This document shows, piece by piece, positions 46,269 to 56,236 of a stretch of DNA of 64,000 nt; the first letter of the stretch is position 1; each line of letters starts with the position of its first letter. The notes beneath the pieces are model-generated. The model did no database searches and had not been told where the DNA came from. It worked only from the letters and a program-made list of their open reading frames with translations. Origin of the DNA: Paenibacillus sp. MSJ-34 (GTDB lineage Bacteria; Bacillota; Bacilli; Paenibacillales; Paenibacillaceae); contig NZ_JAHLPR010000019.1 of assembly GCF_018918005.1 (NCBI RefSeq), positions 33,355-97,354 of the forward strand. Direction: 5' to 3'. Both the position numbers and the translations under genes were made by a program.

Positions 46269-47177
46269 TTATGTCGTTGCTTTTGCCGCTGTTTTTGCCT
46301 TGGGCTTTTGTTTGTCTTTCAACAACACCCAAAGCGGGCTCGCAATGAATATCGAGGAATAAGCTCCGCATATTAAACCGATTACCATCGCAAGCGAGAA
46401 CAGACGGATTGACTCGCTGCCGAAAACGAACAAACAAACGGCTACGAAAAGCACGGTCAGCACCGTGTTGACCGACCTTGTCATCGATTGCGACACGCTT
46501 CGGTTGACGAGCTTCACCAAATCGTCTCTCCCTTTAATTTTGGCAAAACGGAGATTTTCACGAATCCGGTCGAAAATAACGACCGTATCGTTAATGGCAT
46601 AACCGATAATGGTTAAGATCGCGATAATGAACGGCAAGTTGACTTCCAAGCGAAACACCGAAAAGATGCTGATGACGAAAAAAGCGACATGCAGCAGCGA
46701 TACGATCGCGGCGATCGCAAACCGCCATTCGAACCGAATGCTCACATAAATAATGATGCCGACGCTTGCAAGCAAGACGGCGATCAGCGCGTTCCGCTGC
46801 AGCTCCTTGGCCATCTCCACGTCAACGGTATTCACTTCGTAGGACGCTCCCGCGTCGAACTTCGCGCTAAAGTCCTCTTTCAGTTTATGTTCCTGTTGGT
46901 CGTTCAATACTTCCGGAAATCGAATCGTTACCCTGTCGGCGCCGACGATAATCGGAGGGATTTTCTCAAACCCTTGTTCCTGCAAAAATTGTTCGACATC
47001 CGCCTGAGCCACAGGCTTGTTCACCGAAATATCCACATTGGAGCCGGCGCTGAAATCGACGCCGTAATTCAAGCCTAGCACACCGAGCATAATAGCTCCG
47101 AGCAGCGTGATGACGATGGAGAAAGTGAAACAATATTTACTTGCCTTGACAAAATTGAAGTCCCACTTAGAGCGCAC
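46269..47177 (-). CDS. secF: Protein translocase subunit SecF
   Basis: This is the SecF half of the proton-driven SecDF export accessory complex, 302 residues with six membrane segments. Family blocks are GLNYGVDFSAGSNVDI, ISIRFEWRFAIAAIVSLLHVA and NDTVVIFDRIRENLR. I start it at GTG 47177, 10 bases after AAGGAG; this overlaps the secD stop by 11 bases. In B. subtilis secD and secF are fused into one gene; here they are separate. Confidence 0.94.
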   Translation of the reverse strand: MRSKWDFNFVKASKYCFTFSIVITLLGAIMLGVLGLNYGVDFSAGSNVDISVNKPVAQADVEQFLQEQGFEKIPPIIVGADRVTIRFPEVLNDQQEHKLKEDFSAKFDAGASYEVNTVDVEMAKELQRNALIAVLLASVGIIIYVSIRFEWRFAIAAIVSLLHVAFFVISIFSVFRLEVNLPFIIAILTIIGYAINDTVVIFDRIRENLRFAKIKGRDDLVKLVNRSVSQSMTRSVNTVLTVLFVAVCLFVFGSESIRLFSLAMVIGLICGAYSSIFIASPLWVLLKDKQKPKAKTAAKATT

Positions 47178-48417
47178 TGATTTCACTCTCCTTCACACCA
47201 AAATAAGACGGTTTCTTGAACAGGTTGGCTTTCACGACCATATGGAGCAATACGCGGGACAAAAACACGTTCGTCAATATACTCGTAATGATATTCAGCA
47301 TTAGAATAACCGCGAAACCTTTGACCGATCCCGTACCGATCATAAACATGACGGCGCCGGCGATCAATGTTGTTACGTTTGCATCCATGATGGCGCGGAA
47401 CGAGTTTTTGGATCCCGCCTTCAACGCGGACAAGACACTTTTGCCGCTCCGCAGTTCTTCCTTAATCCGCTCGCTCGTAATAATGTTCGCGTCGACGGCC
47501 ATGCCGACGCCAAGCACGAACGCCGCAATTCCCGGAAGCGTAAGCGTAAATCCGCCCCAATAAAACAGCAGCAGCATGAGCCAGGTATGCATCAACAACG
47601 TGAAAATGGCGATCGTTCCCGGCAAGCGGTAAAATATGAGCATAAACAAGACGACGGCAGCCGAACCGATCAAGCCGGCAAATACCGTTTGCTGCAGCGA
47701 CATTTGTCCTAATGTAGCGCCGACGCTTTGCGTATATTTTTCCGTCAATTTGAGCGGGAGCGCGCCAAGATTAATCGTGTCGCGCAATTCGCGCGCTTCT
47801 TCGTTCGTATAGCTTCCCGATATGACCGCGTTTCCGTCCGTAAACACGCCGTTAACGACCGGGTCGGACAACAAACGGTCATCCAAGTAAATAGCCAATT
47901 GTTTGCCGATTAAGCGGCTTGAAATTTCTTCCCATTTCTTCTTGTCTTTAACTTTAATCGCGACTTCCGGATTGTGAAGCTGATCGTAAACGAGTTCTGC
48001 GCCGTTCTCTACGAATTCGTTGCCGCGCAGTTCCACTTTGCAATAGCCTTCCTCCGGCTTGCAACCGTCCGCGCTGCGGAAAGTCAATTCCGCCGGTTTC
48101 TTCATAATGTCGCGGACTTTCGCTTCATCCGTAATGCCGGCAATTTTCACCCGGATACGCTTCGTTCCTTCCGGCGTAATTTCCGGCTCTGTCGTACCGA
48201 GCGCATCCGCCCGCTTCGCCAAGCTTTTCGCCGTTTGGTGGAGCGATTCCTTCGTCACCGTTCCGCCTTGCTCCAAAGGTTCCGCCTCATACAGAATCTC
48301 GAAGCCTCCTTTTAGATCCAATCCCAATCGGATGCTTTTGACGAGTTCGGGACTTGTCCAGGCCATAACACCGATCGATACAACTACGATAAGCAAGAAA
48401 GCCAAGATCCTCTTCAT
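47167..48417 (-). CDS. secD: Protein translocase subunit SecD
   Basis: This is the SecD half of the SecDF complex, 416 residues. It has an N-terminal membrane helix, the RLGLDLKGGFEILYEAEP motif, a rather short periplasmic-type P1 region and a C-terminal six-helix bundle with GVGMAVDANIITSERIKEELR. It precedes secF with an 11-base overlap, so equal expression is likely. The next gene upstream is comN. Confidence 0.95.
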   Translation of the reverse strand: MKRILAFLLIVVVSIGVMAWTSPELVKSIRLGLDLKGGFEILYEAEPLEQGGTVTKESLHQTAKSLAKRADALGTTEPEITPEGTKRIRVKIAGITDEAKVRDIMKKPAELTFRSADGCKPEEGYCKVELRGNEFVENGAELVYDQLHNPEVAIKVKDKKKWEEISSRLIGKQLAIYLDDRLLSDPVVNGVFTDGNAVISGSYTNEEARELRDTINLGALPLKLTEKYTQSVGATLGQMSLQQTVFAGLIGSAAVVLFMLIFYRLPGTIAIFTLLMHTWLMLLLFYWGGFTLTLPGIAAFVLGVGMAVDANIITSERIKEELRSGKSVLSALKAGSKNSFRAIMDANVTTLIAGAVMFMIGTGSVKGFAVILMLNIITSILTNVFLSRVLLHMVVKANLFKKPSYFGVKESEISAL

Positions 48418-48512
48418 ACCGTCCTATGTTCCCCTTTCCATTCTCAATATTCCTATTATAGTAGCTTGCTAAAATCAAAGTCAATTCATGACGAAACTTG
48501 GGTTTTAAGGGC

Positions 48513-48547
48513 AAAAAAAGAACTCCTGCCTAGAAACGGGAGCCCTT
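48513..48547 (-). terminator. Terminator overlapping the end of comN
   Basis: On the minus strand AAGGGCTCC (48547-48539) pairs with GGAGTTCTT (48526-48518), with two G-T pairs, followed by seven T residues. The left arm and loop contain the last codons and the stop codon of comN. Confidence 0.75.
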
Positions 48548-48778
48548 GAATGCGCTTAGGGTCATATAATTCATAAAACTTGTCACTTTCAACGAAAGAA
48601 TGTCGTTAACGACTTGGTGCAGAGACGGAATTCCTTTATGATATTTGTCGCTTACGCAATTCCAAATGTCTTCCCCGCTCACTTGTTCGTAACCGATCAT
48701 TCGAAACTCTTCCGCTTTGCTGCGGCATAATTGCTCGATCAGTTCGTTCAATTCCTGTTCCGTATATTCGTCGTTCAC
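48530..48778 (-). CDS. comN: Post-transcriptional regulator ComN-like (YrzD)
   Basis: This 82-residue protein matches the ComN/YrzD family in size, sequence style (YTEQELNELIEQLCRSKAEEF, GYEQVSGEDIWNCVSDKYHKG, LHQVVNDILSLKVTSFMNYMT) and position between secDF and spoVB. In B. subtilis ComN controls comE mRNA at division sites. The start is GTG 48778 with GGAGG 10 bases before. A terminator overlaps its stop codon. Confidence 0.85.
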   Translation of the reverse strand: MNDEYTEQELNELIEQLCRSKAEEFRMIGYEQVSGEDIWNCVSDKYHKGIPSLHQVVNDILSLKVTSFMNYMTLSAFKGSRF

Positions 48779-48963
48779 GTCTTAAGACCCTCCTTTCCCG
48801 TCGTCAAAGGAAGACAGTCTTTCTAAAGGCCAATCTTAGATATAATTCGATTCCCGACCGCAAAATCCTGCATCGCTCCCGCGAATTTATTTTGTAAAAT
48901 TTTGTATGACCAAAACATTTGAAGCGATTGGAACTTATTGTGCATGAGCCGCAGCTTGTCGTG

Positions 48964-48972
48964 CATACACAT
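48964..48972 (+). promoter_or_regulatory. Possible sigma-E -10 element for spoVB
   Basis: CATACACAT resembles the sigma-E -10 consensus and lies 62 bases before the spoVB start. No clear -35 is visible at 14-15 bases upstream. B. subtilis spoVB is a sigma-E gene, which is why the site was considered. Confidence 0.25.
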
Positions 48973-49034
48973 GTAGGGACAAGAACTGCTTGGCCCATAC
49001 GGCCCAATACGAACCGAGGAAGAGGGAATTTCCG

Positions 49035-50624
49035 TTGACCAGACAATCGTTTATTAAAGGTACGATGATCCTGTTGGCCGCAGGCATAATTAACCGCCTT
49101 CTCGGTTTTATTCCCCGCATTACGCTGCCGCGCATTATCGGGGCCGAAGGCGTAGGATTGTATCAGCTTGCCTATCCGTTTCTAACTGTCATTCTAACGA
49201 TTATTACGGGGGGCATTCCCCTTGCGATTGCCAAACTGGTTGCCGCGGCCGAATCGGAAGGCGACGGCAGACGGGTTAAGCGCATTTTGACGGTATCGCT
49301 CAGCTTCGTGATCGGCATCAGCCTGTTGTTTACCGTGCTATGCATCGTGATGGCGCCTTGGATTACCCGAAATATTTTAACGGATCAGCGCGTATACTAC
49401 TCCTTCTTGAGCATGAGCCCGATGATTGTTCTCATCGGCGCCTCTTCCGTCCTGCGCGGTTATTTCCAAGGCAAACTCGATATGATACCGACCGCTCTTT
49501 CGCAAGTCGTCGAAACGCTTGTACGAATTGTGGCCGTACTATTGCTCGCTTACCTTATGCTGCCATACGGATTGGAATACGCCGCGGCAGGAGCGATGCT
49601 GGGGGTAGGCGCCGGGGAATTGTGCGGATTTGTCGTCTTGCTGTGGAAGTTTTTCCAAGATAAAAAACGAACGCCAAACTATGGGGAAACGGTTGAAGGG
49701 AAAATCAAAGCCGGAGCCCCCGCGAAACGGTTATTCGAACCGCTCGGCGAATTGCGCCGGATTTTTGCGGTCGCCATACCGGTCACGGCCGGAAGAATGG
49801 TCGGCTCTTTATCGTATTTGCTCGAATCGATTATGATCGCCCAAAGTTTGGCGATGGCAGGAATTGCAACTGCGGTAGCGACCGCGCAATACGGAGCGCT
49901 GCAAGGCATGATCTTTCCGATCGTGCTGCTGCCGGGGGCGCTGACGAATTCCTTGGCCGTATCGCTTATTCCTTCCTTAGCCGAAGCTTCGGCGAGGCAG
50001 GATTACCGCACGATTCATAAGCGCCTTCATCAAGCGTTGCGGCTCGCCTTGGTCGCCGGCGCCCCCTTCGCCGTCGTGATGTACGTCCTGGCCGAGCCGA
50101 TATGTATGGCGCTATACCATAATGCAAGTATCGCTCCCATGCTGAAGATGATGGCTCCGATCGCGTTATTCATCTACTTGCAGGCTCCGCTTCAGGCCTC
50201 GTTGCAAGCGTTGGATCAACCGGGGAAAGCGCTGCTGAACACTTTCATCGGCGCCGCCGTCAAGCTGTTTCTGATCGTCCAATTGGCTACCGATCCCGAA
50301 CTGGGCATTTACGGCGCTTTAATCGCCATTATCGTCAATATTGTGCTCGTGACCGGATTGCATGGGTTCAGCGTCGTCAAGCTGCTTCGTTTCCGCATGA
50401 AAATCGCCGATTTTGTGAAAGTGATCGCGGCGATGATCGTTATGGCGGCCATCGTGCATTTTGTTTTTTACCGCGTCGATTTGCAAGCAAATGTGTGGCT
50501 GAAATTGATGGCCGCTTGTTCTGCCGGAGTCGTCGTCTATTTGCTCATTATGGTTTGGGTCAAGCTGATCGACCGTTACGATATCGTGCGCATTCCGATT
50601 TTGGGCAAATTATTCAAATTGTAG
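49035..50624 (+). CDS. spoVB: Stage V sporulation protein B (SpoVB, MOP-family flippase)
   Basis: This is a polytopic membrane protein of the MurJ/MOP flippase superfamily needed for spore cortex formation. It is 529 residues from TTG 49035, which has AGAGGGA 7 bases before; the open frame reaches 48990. The N-terminal pattern FIKGTMILLAAGIINRLLGFIPRI is characteristic, with GAEGVGLYQLAYPF following. Position beside comN and yrbG matches B. subtilis spoVB, which separates it from other paralogues such as YtgP. Confidence 0.92.
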   Translation: MTRQSFIKGTMILLAAGIINRLLGFIPRITLPRIIGAEGVGLYQLAYPFLTVILTIITGGIPLAIAKLVAAAESEGDGRRVKRILTVSLSFVIGISLLFTVLCIVMAPWITRNILTDQRVYYSFLSMSPMIVLIGASSVLRGYFQGKLDMIPTALSQVVETLVRIVAVLLLAYLMLPYGLEYAAAGAMLGVGAGELCGFVVLLWKFFQDKKRTPNYGETVEGKIKAGAPAKRLFEPLGELRRIFAVAIPVTAGRMVGSLSYLLESIMIAQSLAMAGIATAVATAQYGALQGMIFPIVLLPGALTNSLAVSLIPSLAEASARQDYRTIHKRLHQALRLALVAGAPFAVVMYVLAEPICMALYHNASIAPMLKMMAPIALFIYLQAPLQASLQALDQPGKALLNTFIGAAVKLFLIVQLATDPELGIYGALIAIIVNIVLVTGLHGFSVVKLLRFRMKIADFVKVIAAMIVMAAIVHFVFYRVDLQANVWLKLMAACSAGVVVYLLIMVWVKLIDRYDIVRIPILGKLFKL

Positions 50625-50643
50625 TCGTTGGGCTTTTCATTCG

Positions 50644-51357
50644 CTATTGCTTTTGTTTCGAGTTTACAAACAACCGCCCTTTATGATCGATCGTGCAGAA
50701 GAAAACTTCTTTAAAATCGGAGATTCCTTTCGATTGAATCTGACTTTTCAGCCAAAACCGGTTTTTCTCAATTTTCTCCAAGTTTTCGTCCTGGACCTTC
50801 CCGTCCATGATGAGCGGGAGCGGCAAAGATTCGTATCGGATCTTTTGCCCTTCCGGGAGCGTGACTTGCTCGCCGCGGCTTGATTCGGCAGTTCCTTTCG
50901 AATGTGCGGCGTCTTTCAAGATGACCGTTAGCTTGCCCGTCGTTTCCAAGAATGCAAATTGAACATCGTTGATATCGTCTACGTTTTGCTCCCGCAGTTG
51001 GGCCATAAGATCGTCCAAACTGTATCTTTGCTTGCGCATCTCATTCCGCATCAATTGCCCGTTGTTAATAACCATGCTCGGTTTTCCGTCAAGTACGAAG
51101 CGAAGATTCCGGCTCTTGAGCGCAAGAAACGAAGTGCCGACCTGAATGACCAGCAATGTGGCCATCGGCAATATGCCTTCCCAGATCGGACGTTTCGTAT
51201 CTTCAATAACGAATACGGCGGCTTCCGCGATCATGATTGAAATGACTAGATCGAATAAAGACAATTTACCGATCTCGCGTTTTCCCATTAGACGCATAAT
51301 CAGTAAGACGACAAAGTAAATAAGCATGGTACGAAAAATAACGGTCAGAGCTTCCAT
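50644..51357 (-). CDS. DUF421 membrane protein (YrbG/YetF-like)
   Basis: This 237-residue protein has three N-terminal membrane helices (TVIFRTMLIYFVVLLIMRLMGKREIG and following) and a cytosolic DUF421 domain with LVIQVGTSFLALKSRNLR, VLDGKPSMVINNGQL and the KQRYSLDDLMAQLREQ block. The C-terminal DUF1657/YetF-like part ends the protein. The function is unknown; some relatives are made in spores. It is convergent with spoVB, 19 bases apart, and matches B. subtilis yrbG by place. Confidence 0.85.
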   Translation of the reverse strand: MEALTVIFRTMLIYFVVLLIMRLMGKREIGKLSLFDLVISIMIAEAAVFVIEDTKRPIWEGILPMATLLVIQVGTSFLALKSRNLRFVLDGKPSMVINNGQLMRNEMRKQRYSLDDLMAQLREQNVDDINDVQFAFLETTGKLTVILKDAAHSKGTAESSRGEQVTLPEGQKIRYESLPLPLIMDGKVQDENLEKIEKNRFWLKSQIQSKGISDFKEVFFCTIDHKGRLFVNSKQKQ

Positions 51358-51482
51358 TGAATACGAGCCTCCTCAAAGTTTCTTGTCGGAAAGCTTGAAT
51401 CGTCTGATCATTCAATGGTATTCTGACCGCCGTTTCCCTGCCTCATGCATTTGGGAAGTGTTTAATTAATGGTAAATGGCCG

Positions 51483-52799
51483 TTACAAAATGACAAAATA
51501 TACGTAAACCGTTGCCAACGCTAAAGACAGCAGCGTTAGCGGCGCGCCTATTTTCAAATATTGCATATAGCTGAAACCTTTGCCTTCCCGCTGTGCCATG
51601 CCGGCAACGATCACATTCGCCGAAGCGCCGAGGATCGTTCCGTTTCCTCCGAGACAAGCGCCCAGCGATAACGACCACCATAGCGGATTCAATTCGCTTG
51701 GGTCTGCAATTCCCATTTGGACCCCTAAATCTTGAATCATCGGAATCATCGTCGCTACGAACGGGATGTTGTCAATCGTTGCCGATGCGATGCCGGACAC
51801 CCATAGGATCAGCATCGACGTCAACGTCATATCGCCGGAAGTTACATGTAAAGTAAGAGATGCAAGCGCCTGAATAACGCCGACTTCCTTCAAGCCTCCT
51901 ACTAGAATAAACAAGCCGATGAAGAAAAATATCGTTACCCATTCCACGCCGCGGAAAGCTTCTTCCAGCTCACTCTCTTTCTTAACCGTAACAAGCATTA
52001 AAATAACCGCGCCGGCTATGGCGATGACCGCAGCTTCGACATGAATGACCGAATGCAATGCGAATCCGGCAACGGTGAGCAGAAGCGCAACAACGGATTT
52101 AATGACCAGCGCCTTATCCCGAATATAGCTGGCGGCTTCCAGCGACATCAACTCTTTCTTCCGTTCTTCCGGTACGCGCAGTTGCTTGCGGTATATGACG
52201 ACGAGCGCCAAGATCAAGACCGCCATAATAATCACGATGATCGGCGTTAAATACTGCAAAAACGAGTTGAACGTCAAATGAGGGTTCGACGAGCCGATCA
52301 TAATGTTCGGCGGATCGCCGATCAAGGTAGCCGTTCCGCCGACGTTGGAGGCAATAATCTCGGAAATCAAATAAGGCACCGGATTGATTCGCAACATTTT
52401 GGTGATCGAGAACGTGATCGGCACCATTAGCAAAACTGTGGTCACATTATCGAGAAAGGCGGATCCAATCGCCGTCAACGAAGCGAGCGCAATCAAAATT
52501 TTGACTGGATTTCCTTGCGCCATTTGGGCCGCTTTGACTGCGACATATTGAAAAATGCCGCTTCGATTCGTAATGCCGACCAATATCATCATGCCGATGA
52601 GCAAAAAAATCGTATTCCATTCGATATGTACCGTATAAGCATGATGCCATTCGACGATTCCCAGCGCGATGAGCACAATTGCGCCCAGCAGCGCAATAAT
52701 AGCCCGGTTTATTTTTTCTGAGATGATGATGGCGTAACTTAGCAAAAACACGACGACTGCGGCAATGACCTGCCATGATGTTTCGGGCATCTGTTCCAT
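51483..52799 (-). CDS. ArsB/NhaD family ion transporter
   Basis: This 438-residue permease is of the ion transporter superfamily that includes ArsB, NhaD and SLC13 carriers. It has about eleven helices, two inverted repeats with the characteristic re-entrant motifs (GSAFLDNVTTVLLMVPIT, SNVGGTATLIGDPPNIMIG; ASATIDNIPFVATMIPMI, GACLGGNGTILGASANVI). ATG 52799 has GGGAAGGA before it. No arsenic genes are near, so sodium/proton exchange or dicarboxylate transport is as likely as arsenite export. It interrupts the yrzE-yrbG order. Confidence 0.88.
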   Translation of the reverse strand: MEQMPETSWQVIAAVVVFLLSYAIIISEKINRAIIALLGAIVLIALGIVEWHHAYTVHIEWNTIFLLIGMMILVGITNRSGIFQYVAVKAAQMAQGNPVKILIALASLTAIGSAFLDNVTTVLLMVPITFSITKMLRINPVPYLISEIIASNVGGTATLIGDPPNIMIGSSNPHLTFNSFLQYLTPIIVIIMAVLILALVVIYRKQLRVPEERKKELMSLEAASYIRDKALVIKSVVALLLTVAGFALHSVIHVEAAVIAIAGAVILMLVTVKKESELEEAFRGVEWVTIFFFIGLFILVGGLKEVGVIQALASLTLHVTSGDMTLTSMLILWVSGIASATIDNIPFVATMIPMIQDLGVQMGIADPSELNPLWWSLSLGACLGGNGTILGASANVIVAGMAQREGKGFSYMQYLKIGAPLTLLSLALATVYVYFVIL

Positions 52800-52906
52800 T
52801 CGTTATCCTTCCCAGCCTTCTAAATTAGTGAAGAATATTATATCCAATCGATGTACTATTTTCAACGGCTTGGCCATAAACTGGTGGTAACGCAGAATAA
52901 GGGCGC

Positions 52907-53028
52907 ATGCTTTCAACGCTAGTTTTGTCCGGAGTTTATCCGCGTGGCATCGCTCACAAAACTTAAGCTTATGCTTTCGATGCTAGTTTTGTTCGGAGTT
53001 TATCCGCGTGGCATCGCTCACAAAACTT
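52907..53028. repeat. Tandem pair of 58-base structured repeats upstream of yrzE
   Basis: Copies at 52907-52964 and 52971-53028 differ at three positions. Each contains AGTTTTGT and ACAAAACT arms (52921-52928 with 52956-52963; 52985-52992 with 53020-53027) enclosing CGGA-GTTTA-TCCG and a small CG-rich hairpin, so each can fold as a closed, branched structure. The second copy abuts the yrzE ribosome binding site. Confidence 0.85.
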
Positions 53029-53044
53029 TAAGGAGGGTTAATCC

Positions 53045-53428
53045 ATGAATCCGATCAATCAGCGATTGCGTATTTCCAGCCCGGTATTGTCAGGTTTGCT
53101 TAACGCATTTATTTGGATGGCGCTTGGAGCCGTCGCTTTATCCGCGCTGCTTCTGCTGGGCGGAATCAGAGAAAATAATTTATCCGCATACACTTATATT
53201 ATTCACGGATTCGCATTATTCGTCGGCGGATTTACGGCAGGGCGCCGCTCCATTAGAAGGGGGTGGTATGCCGGAGGTTTAATTGGAATACTATATTGTT
53301 TGATCGTATTGTTGGTCAGCTTTCTCGCATTCGATTCCGGCTTATCGTTCACTGTTTTCGTATTCTTCGTCGCGGCGTTCGGCGTCAGCGCGATCGGAGG
53401 CATTCTCGGCGTTAACACGAGAAAGTAG
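53045..53428 (+). CDS. yrzE: TIGR04086 family membrane protein (YrzE-like)
   Basis: This 127-residue protein has four membrane helices (SGLLNAFIWMALGAVALSALLLL, IIHGFALFVGGFTAGRRS, GGLIGILYCLIVLLVSFLAF, FTVFVFFVAAFGVSAIGGILGV). The GxFxAGRRS element after helix 2 marks the TIGR04086/YrzE family; the function is unknown. ATG 53045 has AAGGAGG 8 bases upstream. It lies convergent with yajC, on the opposite strand to its neighbours, with the structured repeat pair just before it. Confidence 0.82.
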   Translation: MNPINQRLRISSPVLSGLLNAFIWMALGAVALSALLLLGGIRENNLSAYTYIIHGFALFVGGFTAGRRSIRRGWYAGGLIGILYCLIVLLVSFLAFDSGLSFTVFVFFVAAFGVSAIGGILGVNTRK

Positions 53429-53440
53429 AATCGTTAACGT

Positions 53441-53472
53441 GAAAAAGGACCCGAAGTTCTTCTTCCGGTCCT
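53441..53472 (-). terminator. Terminator after yajC
   Basis: AGGACC (53446-53451) pairs with GGTCCT (53467-53472), with inner GAAG/CTTC pairs. On the minus strand five T residues follow. It is shared by the convergent ends of yajC and yrzE and may work in both directions. Confidence 0.75.
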
Positions 53473-53492
53473 CTTCCTTATGTATTTGTTTC

Positions 53493-53807
53493 TTAACTCG
53501 ACGTTTCCGTCGTGCTCGATACTTGGCTTACGGCGCTGCGGTCGAATGTTAGCTTCGTCGCATCGTTGACAAGCAATACGACCACATCGTCCGTAATTTC
53601 GTGAATTGTGCCGTGAAGCCCTCCGATTGTCACGATTTTATCGCCTTTTTTCAAAGCGTTCAACATTGCTCCGCGCGCTTTTTGCTTCTTCTGCTGCGGA
53701 CGGATCAATAAGAAATAGAAAACCGCGAACATGAGAACGAAAGGCCAAATTAATTGAATAATGTTGCCCGCGCCTCCTTGGGCCGCTTCTGCCGCTAAAA
53801 ATGTCAT
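53493..53807 (-). CDS. yajC: Preprotein translocase subunit YajC
   Basis: This is a small single-pass partner of SecDF, 104 residues. The helix LIWPFVLMFAVFYFLLIRPQQKKQK is the family signature, followed by LKKGDKIVTIGGLHGTIHEI. The open frame extends to 53894, but ATG 53807 has GGGAGGG at proper spacing. It follows tgt as in many bacteria. Confidence 0.94.
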   Translation of the reverse strand: MTFLAAEAAQGGAGNIIQLIWPFVLMFAVFYFLLIRPQQKKQKARGAMLNALKKGDKIVTIGGLHGTIHEITDDVVVLLVNDATKLTFDRSAVSQVSSTTETSS

Positions 53808-53890
53808 CTGTTTTTCCCTCCCTTCATTTACTTTACGAAACGTTCCGCAAAACGTCTCATTTTTTTGAACTGATATCCATTGCAACGCGG

Positions 53891-55033
<1,143 letters not shown>

Positions 55034-55047
55034 CTATCGCTTCCTCT

Positions 55048-56076
55048 TTAGTATATAAACATCGCGTCTCCGAAACTAAAGAACCGGTATTCCCGTTCGA
55101 TCGCCTCTCGGTACGCTTTTAACACGTTCTCCCTGCCCGCCAACGCGCTGACCAACATCACCAAGGTCGATTTGGGGAGATGGAAATTGGTGAGCAATGC
55201 GTCCACCAACCGAAACTTGTATCCGGGATACATGAAAATGTCCGTCCAACCGCTGCATGGCTCGAACGGCTTCCCCGCAAATCGGGCAGCGACCGTTTCC
55301 AACGTTCGGCATGAGGTCGTCCCTACGGCGACCACCCGTCCTCCTCGACCTCGCGCTTCATTCAATAGGCGGGCGGTTTCTGCGGAGAGCGAATAATATT
55401 CCTCATGCATGACATGCTCCTCCACCCGCTCTGCGGTAACGGGCCGAAACGTCCCCAACCCGACGTGAAGCGTCACATAGGCGATTGTCACTTGTTTGGC
55501 GGCGATTCGTTCCAGGATCTCCTTCGTAAAATGCAAGCCGGCGGTCGGCGCGGCCGCCGAGCCTTCGTGCTTGGCGTATACCGTCTGATAACGTTCCCGG
55601 TCTTCCAACCGCTCCTTAATATAAGGAGGCAAAGGCATTTGCCCGAGCTTATCCAATATTTCGTTGAAAATGCCTTGGTACGAAAACCGGAGCACGCGCG
55701 CCCCCATTTCCCCTTCCGTTTCGATAACCGCCGAGAGCGAATCTCCGAACCGAATCGTCGAGCCTGATCTTAATTTTTTGCCGGGCTTGACGAGACACTC
55801 CCAGCGGTCGTCGGCGACTTGCTTCAACAGCAGGACTTCCGCCTTGGCGCCGGTGTCCTCTTTAACGCCGAATATGCGGGCCGGGATGACGCGCGTATCG
55901 TTTAAGACGAGCGTATCTCCGGCATGCAGCATATCGATGATGTCCGGAAAAAGATGATGTCCGATCGCGCCGCTCCGTTTATCCAAAGCAAGAAGCCTTG
56001 AATCCGTTCTGTTCGACAGCGGCGTCTGGGCGATTAACCGTTCCGGCAAATCGAAATCGTATAAGTCAACATTCAT
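55048..56076 (-). CDS. queA: S-adenosylmethionine:tRNA ribosyltransferase-isomerase
   Basis: This converts preQ1 in tRNA to epoxyqueuosine using S-adenosylmethionine. It is 342 residues from ATG 56076, starting [19 protein letters not shown] as the family does; the open frame reaches 56139. Other motifs are [40 protein letters not shown] and [12 protein letters not shown]. It heads the queA-tgt-yajC transcript. Confidence 0.97.
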   Translation of the reverse strand: MNVDLYDFDLPERLIAQTPLSNRTDSRLLALDKRSGAIGHHLFPDIIDMLHAGDTLVLNDTRVIPARIFGVKEDTGAKAEVLLLKQVADDRWECLVKPGKKLRSGSTIRFGDSLSAVIETEGEMGARVLRFSYQGIFNEILDKLGQMPLPPYIKERLEDRERYQTVYAKHEGSAAAPTAGLHFTKEILERIAAKQVTIAYVTLHVGLGTFRPVTAERVEEHVMHEEYYSLSAETARLLNEARGRGGRVVAVGTTSCRTLETVAARFAGKPFEPCSGWTDIFMYPGYKFRLVDALLTNFHLPKSTLVMLVSALAGRENVLKAYREAIEREYRFFSFGDAMFIY

Positions 56077-56236
56077 TAGTCCCAAGTCATCCCTTAATGT
56101 CTTATTAATTCCAGTATTGCATTCCTTATCGTCAACCATACGTGCTCTCTTAACGATGGGTATCTAATATAGTATAACTGCCAGACTCTTTAATATCAAA
56201 TTTGCCAAAAGCATGAACGGATCAGGAGCGAGGAAA

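Noticed and set aside
52907..53028. CRISPR array
   Set aside because: There are only two copies, 58 bases long and separated by 6 bases, with no spacers and no cas genes; it is a tandem structured repeat.
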